A stretch of 13,334 nucleotides of DNA. Source: Candidatus Opitulatrix roisinitermitis (GTDB lineage: Bacteria > Actinomycetota > Actinomycetes > Actinomycetales > Bifidobacteriaceae). The stretch covers positions 1-13,334 of the forward strand of contig JAITSD010000064.1 in NCBI GenBank assembly GCA_031288055.1. The letters are read 5' to 3'. The first letter of the stretch is position 1. Every line of letters starts with the position of its first letter. The notes below the pieces were generated by a model, which did not search any database, was not told the origin of the DNA, and saw only the letters and a list, made by a program, of their open reading frames with translations. The position numbers and the translations under genes are program-made. This document shows positions 6,808 through 13,334 of the stretch, piece by piece.

Positions 6808-7479
6808 ATGCTAAGGCAATTTGGCAAGATTTGTCAAAAATATTTTAAGGAGTTCTTGTTATTAATTTTTCCTTTAAATTGCGCTGGATGCGGTAAATGG
6901 GATGTATCTGTTTGTAAACAGTGTTATAAAGCAATTTCTACGCAGCCTTTTTTATCTAACCGATTTAGTGATTACAATATATGGGTAGCAAATAACTATA
7001 ATATACCTATAAAGCCGATTATTCTACAATGGAAAGACCATGCTAGAAAAGATCTGAACAAAATTATTATTAAAAGAATTATGCATGCCTTTACCACAGC
7101 CAATTGGCAAAAAATATCACCCAATCTTATACTAGTACCCATACCGTCAACTAAAAAAGCTATTCGTCAAAGGGGCTTTTGTCAAACTAAAACTTTAGCC
7201 CACGCTATAGCCAATAATTGGCAAAATATAACAGTACGAAATCTATTAATCAAAAAAGGCGGCATGGCAGCCCACAAATTAACTAAAAAACAAACCAGAC
7301 ACGCTGAATTTTATTTAAATAAAAGCAATTATCAAATAAACCAATTAGCAAATTCAACCCCGGTGGTATTAATTGATGATGTCGTCACAACTGGCAACAC
7401 AATTATCAAATGTCAGCAAATATTAGAGCAAAACAATTATAAAGTTATAGGAACTGCCGTTATCGCAGAAGCTAATTAA
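6808..7479 (+). CDS. comF: ComF-family phosphoribosyltransferase-like protein
   Basis: This 223-residue protein has an N-terminal zinc-finger pair (Cys25, Cys28, Cys36, Cys39), a central segment with VPIPSTKKAIRQRGF (about 110-124), and the PRPP-binding loop VVLIDDVVTTGNTI (186-199) with Asp190/Asp191. This order and length fit the ComF/GntX family, whose members aid DNA uptake for natural transformation; the exact reaction is not established. No other competence gene is nearby. ATG 6808 lacks a Shine-Dalgarno but sits 6 nt after a -10 box, so the mRNA is probably leaderless. The stop codon overlaps the stop of convergent glgP. The 193 bp between the tRNA and this gene show nothing recognisable beyond its promoter. 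Confidence 0.93.
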   Translation: MLRQFGKICQKYFKEFLLLIFPLNCAGCGKWDVSVCKQCYKAISTQPFLSNRFSDYNIWVANNYNIPIKPIILQWKDHARKDLNKIIIKRIMHAFTTANWQKISPNLILVPIPSTKKAIRQRGFCQTKTLAHAIANNWQNITVRNLLIKKGGMAAHKLTKKQTRHAEFYLNKSNYQINQLANSTPVVLIDDVVTTGNTIIKCQQILEQNNYKVIGTAVIAEAN

Positions 7480-9974
7480 TCATCCCAATTAGAAAAAATT
7501 GAAGGTGTATGCCATATATTATCTATATAATCTAATATAGCTCTATCCGATGAGAAAAAACCACAACTAGAAATATTTATTAAAACCTTTTTCAGCCATT
7601 CTAATTTATTAGCATAAGCTTTGTCAATTTTAGCTTGAATATCTAAATAGGCTTGGTAATCTGCTAAAACCATAAATCTATCATTGGATAATAAATCCAA
7701 CACAACAGCATTGCTATTATAATCATTACCCTCACTATAAGAAAACTCACCTTTAGATATTAAATTTAAAGCTGACTTTAATTTAGAGTTAGACTCATAA
7801 TAATCATAGGGTTTATAGCCTTTATTAACTAACTCATCAACTTCCGGCTCCGTCATACCAAATTGAAAAAAATTAGTTTGGCCAACTAAATTTTTAATTT
7901 CCACATTAGCGCCATCAAGCGTACCAACAGTTAAAGCACCATTTAAAGCAAACTTCATATTACCTGTACCTGAAGCTTCTTTACCAGCTAAAGAAATCTG
8001 TTCTGATAAATCTGAAGCCGGAATAATATGTTCTGAAGCTGTAACATTATAATTTGGCACAAATAAAACACTTAAACGATCATTTAAACCGTCTGTGGCA
8101 TTAATTTTACAAGCCACATTATTTATTAATTTAATAATTTCCTTAGCTAATCGATAACCTGGGGCAGCTTTGGCTCCAAAAATAACAGTCCTAGGCGTAA
8201 TATCGTCTAGTTTAACATTACCTTCAATAAAATCATTATAAATTGTCACAATATGAAGCAGTTTTAGAGTTTGTCTTTTATATTCGTGCAATCGCTTAAC
8301 CATAACATCTGTCATAGCGTCAGGATTAAATGACATTTGATAAGAATTATTTAAATAAGCTCTAAAGCGTTCTTTATTAACTCTTTTAATCTTATACAAT
8401 TCCTCTAAAAAAGAATTGTCATCAATATATTTTTGTAATTCAGATAATTTATTCAAATCTTTAGCCCATCCATGACCAATAGTTTCAGTGATTAAATCAC
8501 TCAAAGCGTGATTAGCCACTTTCATAAAACGACGGGGGGTGATGCCATTAGTTACATTAATAAATTTTTCCGGAAAATATTGTGCAAAGTTTTTTAAAAC
8601 TTTAGTCTTTAACAATTCAGAATGTAATTCAGCCACGCCATTAACTTTCTGCGAAGCAATAGTGGCTAAATTTGCCATACGAACTACACGGCAAGGCGTT
8701 TCTTGAATTATTGACAAATCAGCTAAAATTAAAATATTATGATTTGTCCGCTGGCTCATTTCATCTAAAAACTTATGATTAATTTTATAAATTATCTGCA
8801 TATGTCTAGGTAATAAGCGTTCTAATAATTCTACATCCCAAACTTCTAAAGCTTCTGGTAATAAAGTATGGCAAGTATAATTAAAACATTTACTAGTAAT
8901 ATTCCAAGCCTTATCAAAACTCAAATCATAAACATCAATCAAAATCCGCATTAGTTCAGGCACAGCAATTACCGGGTGTGTGTCATTTAACTGAAAAACC
9001 ACTTTACCAGGTAAAGATTCTAAATTAGGATTGATTTCATCCTCAAAAAACCGTCTAAACAAATCTTTAATTGAAGCTGATGTGAAAAAATATTGTTGTT
9101 TTAATCTTAACTCTTTACCCTGTTCTGTACTATCCTCAGGATAAAGCACTTTAGTAATATTTTCAGCTTTAATTTGCGATTTTGAAGCTTCATGAAAAAA
9201 ACCTTTATTAAAAGTTCCTAAATCTAATTCATTAGTGGATTTAGCCGACCATAAACGCAAAATATTAGTATGTTCAGTTCTGTAACCCGGAGATAAATAA
9301 TCTACCGGCACGGCTCTAACTGAATAGTCAGGTATCCACGAAAAATAAGTTTTACCGCTAGAATTGGTTTTCTTTAAAACTTTACCGCCAAAAGAAACTA
9401 TTTGGTCTTGTTGTGGATGCTTAAATTCCCATCCGTTACCATCTTTTAACCATGTATCTGGTTTTTCAACTTGTTCGCCATTTTCAAAAACCTGTTTAAA
9501 TATACCATATTCATATCTAATTCCATAAGCAATAGCTGGAACAGCTAATGTGGAAAGAGAATCAATATAACAAGCCGCTAGACGACCTAAACCTCCATTG
9601 CCTAAACCTGGTTCCATTTCACAAGCCATTACTTTATCATAATCTAAATCTAATTCATCAAAAACTTGACGCACAATATTTTCTAATCCCGAACACAACA
9701 AATTATTTTCCAATTGACAACCTAGTAAATATTCTGCCGAAAGATAGGCCACCATTTTAGAGTTGGTTTTATTCCACTCATATTCAGTTTTAGCACGCCT
9801 TTTAGACATATATTTTCTAACTGAACGGGCTAAAGCATAATAAATTTCATCATTTTGAGCTTTGTCTATTAATCTTGATGAACTAAGCGATATTTGGTCT
9901 AAAAAAGTATTTTTAAATTCCTCAACTGATATATCTAATAAATCTGTTTCTAATATTTGTTTACCGTTAGGCAT
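7476..9974 (-). CDS. glgP: Glycogen/maltodextrin (alpha-glucan) phosphorylase
   Basis: The product has 832 residues, the normal length for GT35. It releases glucose-1-phosphate from the non-reducing ends of alpha-1,4-glucans in the cytoplasm, using pyridoxal phosphate. Motifs: EMEPGLGNGGLGRLAACYID (119-138), FQLNDTHP (327-334), TNGITPRRF (475-483), VKRLHEYKRQ (559-568), FGAKAAPGY (599-607), and the cofactor site EASGTGNMKFALNGALTVGT, with the Schiff-base lysine at 674. No obvious loss of catalytic residues. AAGGAG lies 10 nt before ATG, and the gene starts 58 nt after the DXS-like stop, so it is probably the last gene of that unit. The glucan used (stored glycogen or scavenged dextrin) cannot be decided here, since no glycogen synthase or branching enzyme is in view. 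Confidence 0.98.
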   Translation of the reverse strand: MPNGKQILETDLLDISVEEFKNTFLDQISLSSSRLIDKAQNDEIYYALARSVRKYMSKRRAKTEYEWNKTNSKMVAYLSAEYLLGCQLENNLLCSGLENIVRQVFDELDLDYDKVMACEMEPGLGNGGLGRLAACYIDSLSTLAVPAIAYGIRYEYGIFKQVFENGEQVEKPDTWLKDGNGWEFKHPQQDQIVSFGGKVLKKTNSSGKTYFSWIPDYSVRAVPVDYLSPGYRTEHTNILRLWSAKSTNELDLGTFNKGFFHEASKSQIKAENITKVLYPEDSTEQGKELRLKQQYFFTSASIKDLFRRFFEDEINPNLESLPGKVVFQLNDTHPVIAVPELMRILIDVYDLSFDKAWNITSKCFNYTCHTLLPEALEVWDVELLERLLPRHMQIIYKINHKFLDEMSQRTNHNILILADLSIIQETPCRVVRMANLATIASQKVNGVAELHSELLKTKVLKNFAQYFPEKFINVTNGITPRRFMKVANHALSDLITETIGHGWAKDLNKLSELQKYIDDNSFLEELYKIKRVNKERFRAYLNNSYQMSFNPDAMTDVMVKRLHEYKRQTLKLLHIVTIYNDFIEGNVKLDDITPRTVIFGAKAAPGYRLAKEIIKLINNVACKINATDGLNDRLSVLFVPNYNVTASEHIIPASDLSEQISLAGKEASGTGNMKFALNGALTVGTLDGANVEIKNLVGQTNFFQFGMTEPEVDELVNKGYKPYDYYESNSKLKSALNLISKGEFSYSEGNDYNSNAVVLDLLSNDRFMVLADYQAYLDIQAKIDKAYANKLEWLKKVLINISSCGFFSSDRAILDYIDNIWHTPSIFSNWDD

Positions 9975-10032
9975 TATCTTAATTCTCCTTACATTTAATT
10001 TTTACACAAATTAAGTTCTTCCTCCGATTAAT

Positions 10033-11781
10033 CTAAACTAATCTTTCAATATCCTCCACTATTTGCTCGGGATTCAAATGATAGCGATTCATTATATCAG
10101 ACTCTAATTCATTATTTATAAACTCACGCTTAGCACCATAATTTTTCACAATTATTTTAGCATCTATGGAACTTAAATAACCCGCCACAATTTGCCCAAA
10201 TCCACCAGACACAATACCGTTTTCTAAAGTGATAAAAATTTTATGATTTTGAACTAATTTTTGTAAAAGTTTTTTATCTAAAATATTAATAAACCGAGGA
10301 TTTATAACTGTGCTAATAATGCCTTTGGCTTGCAAAAGTTGGGCTACTTGTTGCCCTTTAATAAAGTATTCGCCTAAACCTAATATAGCAACTTGTGAAC
10401 CGATTTGAGTTACAGCCCATTTGCCTAATTCAATTGGCTGATTGCTGCCAGCCTCAACTCTTGGTAAATTACCAGAACCTAAGCGAATAGCTAATGGCTT
10501 ATTAAAAGTGGTTGAAAACTCTAACATAGCCTTATATTCATCATCTGAAGCTGGAGTTATATAAGTTAAAGCTGGTATATGGGCTAACATAGCTATATCA
10601 TACATACCAACATGAGTATAATCGCCGCCAGAAATACCAGCCCATGCCACCAACATAACACCAGGCGTCTGATTAACCGCCCAATCAATTATAATTTGAT
10701 CATAAGCCCTTTGTATAAATGGCGAGCTAACATATAAATACGGTTTAGCTCCTACTTTAGCTGCACCACTCATCATAGCCACAGCCTGTTCTTCAGCAAT
10801 ACCGGTATCCACATATTGAGCGGGATATTTGTTTTTTAAATAATCTCCTAAATTGGGTGCTCCAGGTATTATCACAAAAGCCGTTTTATTATCAGCTAAC
10901 TGTCTATCTAAAAATCCTTGAGTTATTTTAACAGCCGACGCAAAATTAGGATTAGCTTTAGCATTAAATATAGCTTGACCAGTATTTTTATCAAAAGGCC
11001 CTTTGTAATGCCAATGTACTGTGTCATTTTCAGCAAAAGATAAACCCTTACCTTTTTTTGTATGTATATGAACCACCACAGGCCGAGAGCTATCTTTAAC
11101 GACTTGAAAAACTTTCACTAAATCAGTCACTGAATTTCCCTCAGCAACATAAAAATACTCATAACCTAAAGCTTTAAAATAATTATTAGACCAATCACCA
11201 TTAGTTTGGCGTAAATGAGTCAAATTAGCGTATAAACCGCCAGAATTAGTATCAATGGAAAACTCATTATCATTTACTATAACTATGAAATTAGATTTTA
11301 AATTAGCCCCATTATTAAACCCTTCAAAAGCTTCACCTCCCGAAAGAGCACCGTCACCAATTAAAGAAACCACATTATAGTTTCGACCTTGTAAATCACG
11401 GGCTTTAGCTAAGCCAGTAGCTAAAGAAATACTGGTAGAAGTATGACCCATTCTAAAAAAATCATGCTCTGATTCGCTAAAATCAGTATAACCATTAATT
11501 TTTGGAGTATTATGTAATTGTTTAATTAAATCTTTTCTGCCAGTTAAAATTTTATGAACATAAGACTGATGAGAAACGTCAAAAATAATTTTGTCAGTTG
11601 GCGATTCAAAGACCCAATGTAAAGCCACAGTAGCTTCCACAATACCTAAATTAGGAGCCACATGACCGCCCGTTTGACTTAAAACATCTATTAAAAATTG
11701 TCTAATTTCGTCACATAAAGTTGACAGCTTAGCCAAAGGTATTTTTTTTAAATCCTCAGGCGAATTAATTTTCTCTAACAT
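10033..11781 (-). CDS. 1-deoxy-D-xylulose-5-phosphate synthase (DXS)-like thiamine-diphosphate enzyme
   Basis: This 582-residue protein is slightly shorter than typical DXS (about 620). It has the DXS layout: an N-terminal ThDP domain with TGGHVAPNLG (His40), SHQSYVHKILTG (His71), GHTSTSIS and IGDGALSGG (142-149) with Asn170/172; a pyrimidine domain with Glu330, SPFIQRAYDQ and THVG (His390); and a transketolase C-domain. His258 matches a DXS active-site His. Two arginines that bind glyceraldehyde-3-phosphate in DXS (R420 and R478 of E. coli, numbering from memory) are replaced: VDRAG is VAWAG (Trp380), and RYPRG is RLGSG (Ser436). Substrate is therefore doubtful; a transketolase-like or other ThDP reaction is possible. 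No other MEP-pathway gene is visible. AGGA precedes ATG by 8 nt; the gene lies 42 nt after crgA and 58 nt before glgP. Confidence 0.88.
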   Translation of the reverse strand: MLEKINSPEDLKKIPLAKLSTLCDEIRQFLIDVLSQTGGHVAPNLGIVEATVALHWVFESPTDKIIFDVSHQSYVHKILTGRKDLIKQLHNTPKINGYTDFSESEHDFFRMGHTSTSISLATGLAKARDLQGRNYNVVSLIGDGALSGGEAFEGFNNGANLKSNFIVIVNDNEFSIDTNSGGLYANLTHLRQTNGDWSNNYFKALGYEYFYVAEGNSVTDLVKVFQVVKDSSRPVVVHIHTKKGKGLSFAENDTVHWHYKGPFDKNTGQAIFNAKANPNFASAVKITQGFLDRQLADNKTAFVIIPGAPNLGDYLKNKYPAQYVDTGIAEEQAVAMMSGAAKVGAKPYLYVSSPFIQRAYDQIIIDWAVNQTPGVMLVAWAGISGGDYTHVGMYDIAMLAHIPALTYITPASDDEYKAMLEFSTTFNKPLAIRLGSGNLPRVEAGSNQPIELGKWAVTQIGSQVAILGLGEYFIKGQQVAQLLQAKGIISTVINPRFINILDKKLLQKLVQNHKIFITLENGIVSGGFGQIVAGYLSSIDAKIIVKNYGAKREFINNELESDIMNRYHLNPEQIVEDIERLV

Positions 11782-11823
11782 TGACTTAATCCTATAAATA
11801 TTCCTTTAAACTTTATGAAAAGT

Positions 11824-12285
11824 TTATTTCCATTTTGTTGTTAAACTAAAACCTGCCATAACAAGAACTAAACCAATTAATAAATTCCAGTTACCAATTG
11901 GTATAGGTAAACCTAAAGAAGTATCTGAAACAGTTAAATAAAACACCACTATCCAAATTAAACCTATAAGCATTAATCCACACATAGTTGGCACTAACCA
12001 ACGAGGGTTCTTACCTGTTGTCATTTTTAATTTATCTTTTTGGTCTTTTTTAGCTTTCCGTAAAAGAGTATCGGCATCAATTATTTCCACACCGTCTTTA
12101 TTTTTAGGTTTAGATTTTAAAACTTTATTTTTAATATTATTAAAAAAATTAATTGTTTTATTTTTCGTGCCAAATATAATATTTTTTAAAACATTGACAA
12201 TAGTTTTTAAAACCTGATTTTTATTTTTCTCATTACTATTTGCTTTAGTGTCTAGGTCTTTATTCTTTGACTGCCTACTAAACAT
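11824..12285 (-). CDS. crgA: CrgA-like cell division membrane protein with long N-terminal extension
   Basis: The last 60 residues of this 153-residue protein match the CrgA pattern: NPRWLVPTMCGLMLIGLIW, first membrane helix about 97-118, a short PIPIGNWN loop, second helix about 133-149, and the LTTKWK end. In Actinobacteria CrgA (usually 80-95 residues) binds FtsZ/FtsI-type division proteins and coordinates septal wall synthesis. Here about 90 residues of Lys/Asn-rich, probably disordered or helical sequence precede it, and DGVEIIDADTLLRKAKKD is its only structured-looking part. ATG has no Shine-Dalgarno; TAAACT ends 6 nt upstream. The neighbouring rhomboid gene recalls actinobacterial gene order (from memory). 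The assignment rests on the two-helix signature. Confidence 0.78.
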   Translation of the reverse strand: MFSRQSKNKDLDTKANSNEKNKNQVLKTIVNVLKNIIFGTKNKTINFFNNIKNKVLKSKPKNKDGVEIIDADTLLRKAKKDQKDKLKMTTGKNPRWLVPTMCGLMLIGLIWIVVFYLTVSDTSLGLPIPIGNWNLLIGLVLVMAGFSLTTKWK

Positions 12286-12291
12286 ATATTT

Positions 12292-12300
12292 AGTTTATCA
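12292..12300 (-). promoter_or_regulatory. Extended -10 promoter of crgA, leaderless geometry
   Basis: The minus strand reads TGATAAACT, an extended -10 (TGn + TAAACT at 12297-12292), then six bases (AAATAT) and ATG 12285. The -35 region is poor, as often with extended -10 promoters. No Shine-Dalgarno is present, so transcription should begin at or beside the start codon. Confidence 0.5.
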
Positions 12301-12307
12301 CAAGTTA

Positions 12308-12330
12308 TTTAGCATTAATAAAATACTAAA
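12308..12330 (-). repeat. Inverted repeat between the rhomboid gene and crgA
   Basis: TTTAGTATT and AATGCTAAA form a 9-bp stem (one G-U pair) with a 5-nt loop. There is no T-tract directly after it, so a terminator for the rhomboid gene is possible but unproven. It also covers the -35 region of crgA, so a protein-binding site is an alternative. Confidence 0.35.
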
Positions 12331-12339
12331 CTAAAATAT

Positions 12340-12984
12340 TTACCTTTTACGACGAGCCAAATGAATTTGCAAAAAAGTCACCAATAAACCTGTAATAAAT
12401 CCGCCCAAATGAGCCTCCCACGAAATATAACCAGGAAAAAGAAAAGGTAAAGCCAAGTTCAAAACTACCACAAAAATTAATGGTTGAATATTAACACCTA
12501 TTTTAGAAAAAATAATTATTAAAGCTCCAAATAGTCCAAAAATAGCTCCTGACGCTCCAATTGTAGGTGTTAACCATAAAATATAGTCATTTGATATATA
12601 AGTTACTAAATAAATTGCTAAAGATGAACCAATTAATGAGATAAAATACAAAAAAGCGTATCTTTTAATTCCCATAATGGGTTCTAAAACTTTGCCAACT
12701 ATCCATAAAGAATACATATTAAATAAAATATGCGTTATATTAGGAATTGGTAAGCCAAAAAAATCAAATGAATCAGCATGTAAAAAACCTGTGGTTATAA
12801 AAGTATAAAGATATATCGGATTTTGCTGTATACGATATGGCACTAGCATAAACCAATTAGTTACTATATCATTGGTTAGCATTTGCAAAAGCCAAAGTAT
12901 TAAACAACTAAAGATCAGTAAATAGGTTAGTGTAGGGACATTTTTTTGAAATAAATGTTTGATATCGTATTTGAATTTATCCAT
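12340..12984 (-). CDS. Rhomboid-family intramembrane serine protease
   Basis: This 214-residue polytopic membrane protein has six or so hydrophobic segments. It cleaves membrane proteins within or next to their transmembrane helices. The catalytic pair is visible: Ser145 in GASGAIFG (143-150) and His192 in AHLGGFITG (191-199). The conserved His85/Asn89 of HILFN lie in an earlier helix and would line the oxyanion site. Short N-terminal cytoplasmic region, basic C-terminus (ARRKR). Size fits the basic bacterial rhomboid core. Substrates are unknown; adjacent crgA and the divergent small membrane protein are possible partners or targets by location only. ATG has no Shine-Dalgarno and lies 7 nt from a -10 box. 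Confidence 0.95.
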   Translation of the reverse strand: MDKFKYDIKHLFQKNVPTLTYLLIFSCLILWLLQMLTNDIVTNWFMLVPYRIQQNPIYLYTFITTGFLHADSFDFFGLPIPNITHILFNMYSLWIVGKVLEPIMGIKRYAFLYFISLIGSSLAIYLVTYISNDYILWLTPTIGASGAIFGLFGALIIIFSKIGVNIQPLIFVVVLNLALPFLFPGYISWEAHLGGFITGLLVTFLQIHLARRKR

Positions 12985-12999
12985 AATTGACAGTATACT
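12971..12999 (+). promoter_or_regulatory. Promoter of the small membrane protein gene (shared palindromic -10)
   Basis: Plus-strand -35 TTGAAT (12971-12976), exactly 17 bp, and -10 TATACT (12994-12999), then 6 nt to ATG 13006. The -35 lies inside the rhomboid coding sequence. The -10 overlaps the divergent promoter's -10 on the same palindrome. Confidence 0.62.
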
Positions 13000-13020
13000 A
13001 GAACTATGAAGTTTTTTGAA
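12992..13020 (-). promoter_or_regulatory. Promoter of the rhomboid gene (shared palindromic -10)
   Basis: Minus-strand -35 TTCAAA (13020-13015), a 17-bp spacer and -10 TATACT (12997-12992), then 7 nt to ATG 12984. The -10 is one half-reading of the palindrome AGTATACT (12992-12999); the -35 lies inside the divergent small gene. Confidence 0.55.
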
Positions 13021-13155
13021 AGATTATTTTGGTTTACACTTGGTGCTGGTTTAGCTGCCACGGGTTTGTACGCTTTAAAAACAGTTAAAGATGATGCTGA
13101 CCCTTGGGAAGAAGCTTGGGAGAAATCATCTAATCCAGCAGTGGTTGACGAGTAA
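13006..13155 (+). CDS. Small single-pass membrane protein, function unknown (49 residues)
   Basis: I do not recognise a family. The product starts MKFFERLFWF, has one hydrophobic helix at about 7-24 (Gly/Ala-rich, GAGLAATGLYAL), a short Lys-containing stretch and an acidic tail with a Trp-rich DPWEEAW motif, ending VVDE. The frame is supported by a well-spaced promoter whose -10 ends 6 nt before the ATG, by coding-like composition, and by a strong hairpin starting at the stop codon. It diverges from the rhomboid gene by 21 bp. It may be a small envelope or division-associated protein; that is only a guess from its neighbours. Confidence 0.72.
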   Translation: MKFFERLFWFTLGAGLAATGLYALKTVKDDADPWEEAWEKSSNPAVVDE

Positions 13156-13182
13156 TTGTTTAATTCATAAATTAAACAATTA
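13153..13182 (+). terminator. 13-bp perfect hairpin at the end of the small membrane protein gene
   Basis: TAATTGTTTAATT (13153-13165) pairs perfectly with AATTAAACAATTA (13170-13182) across a CATA loop. The stem begins with the stop codon itself. It is nearly all A-T and lacks a long T-run, but its position between convergent genes fits transcription termination. Confidence 0.5.
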
Positions 13183-13193
13183 TATAAATTATC

Positions 13194-13221
13194 ATTGTTG
13201 ATTTATTTAAAAATTAACAAT
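13194..13221 (-). terminator. 11-bp hairpin downstream of the methyltransferase gene
   Basis: ATTGTTGATTT (13194-13204) pairs with AAATTAACAAT (13211-13221), with one G-T pair and a 6-nt loop. It starts 11 bp past the stop codon of the minus-strand methyltransferase gene and could terminate that gene, while the neighbouring hairpin serves the plus strand. Confidence 0.45.
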
Positions 13222-13232
13222 AAATTACTAAA

Positions 13233-13334
13233 TTAATTTAACTGTAAACTTAAAGCATACATAGCCACCGCTGCGGCTGCCCCAACATTAATTGACCTAG
13301 TTGAACCGAATTGCGTAATATGTAAAATATTGTG
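13233..13334 (-). CDS. SpoU/TrmH-family RNA 2'-O-methyltransferase, C-terminal fragment (5' end beyond window)
   Basis: Only the last 33 codons are visible, entering from the right edge. The sequence ITQFGSTRSINVGAAAAVAMYAL matches the C-terminal SAM-binding knot motif of SpoU (SPOUT) methyltransferases, where the usual form is S-x-SLNV followed by an Ala-rich helix. These enzymes methylate ribose 2'-O positions in tRNA or rRNA; which target applies cannot be told from this fragment. It ends in TAA and is convergent with the small membrane protein gene. Confidence 0.88.
   Translation of the reverse strand, partial: HNILHITQFGSTRSINVGAAAAVAMYALSLQLN

Noticed and set aside
9548..9760. Plus-strand frame of 70 codons inside glgP
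   Set aside because: Antisense to the conserved phosphorylase N-terminal region; no support.
1..13334. Reassigned UGA codon (as in Gracilibacteria or Mycoplasma), prompted by the lack of TGA stops
   Set aside because: No long gene contains an in-frame TGA at conserved Gly or Trp positions. Nine TAA and two TAG stops are compatible with AT bias and a small sample.

Overview
The window is low-GC DNA (roughly a third G+C by eye) from a bacterium using the standard code. All eleven visible stop codons are TAA or TAG, and no TGA interrupts a long frame. The best guess is a Patescibacteria/CPR genome close to Saccharibacteria. The reasons are a compact layout, a CrgA-like protein beside a rhomboid protease (both features are familiar from Actinobacteria, and CrgA-like proteins also occur, as I recall, in Saccharibacteria), very short intergenic gaps and several genes that look leaderless. 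This assignment is inference; the sequence alone does not prove it.

Layout. Positions 1-3206 (minus) hold one uninterrupted frame that runs off the left edge: a secreted, SLH-anchored surface protein with three large BspA/DUF285-type repeat modules. Positions 3347-5065 (minus) encode a complete monomeric [FeFe] hydrogenase. Divergent from it is the translation operon infC-rpmI-rplT (5311-6476), with a clear promoter, a structured leader and an apparent AUA start for infC. A tRNA-Ser(GCU) follows at 6528-6614, then a ComF-family phosphoribosyltransferase (6808-7479). Its 3' end overlaps the convergent glycogen phosphorylase gene glgP. Reading leftward on the minus strand, crgA (12285-11824), a DXS-like thiamine-diphosphate enzyme (11781-10033) and glgP (9974-7476) look like one transcription unit. 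Upstream of crgA is a rhomboid protease gene (12984-12340). Divergent from the rhomboid gene, only 21 bp away, is a 49-residue membrane protein (13006-13155). The 3' end of a SpoU/TrmH-type RNA methyltransferase gene enters from the right edge (13233-13334, minus).

How it fits together. The metabolic genes suggest an anaerobic fermenter that mobilises alpha-glucan (glgP), handles sugar phosphates with a ThDP enzyme whose substrate is uncertain, and disposes of reductant as H2 (hydrogenase). The surface protein points to a proteinaceous envelope used for attachment.

The most distinctive signals are regulatory. At five genes (hydA, comF, crgA, the rhomboid gene and the small membrane protein gene) a -10 box ends 6-7 nt before ATG with no Shine-Dalgarno sequence, the geometry of leaderless mRNAs. 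Genes inside operons have ordinary Shine-Dalgarno sites. One palindromic -10 octamer appears to serve two divergent leaderless genes. The infC leader can form mutually exclusive pairings, one of which hides the ribosome-binding site.
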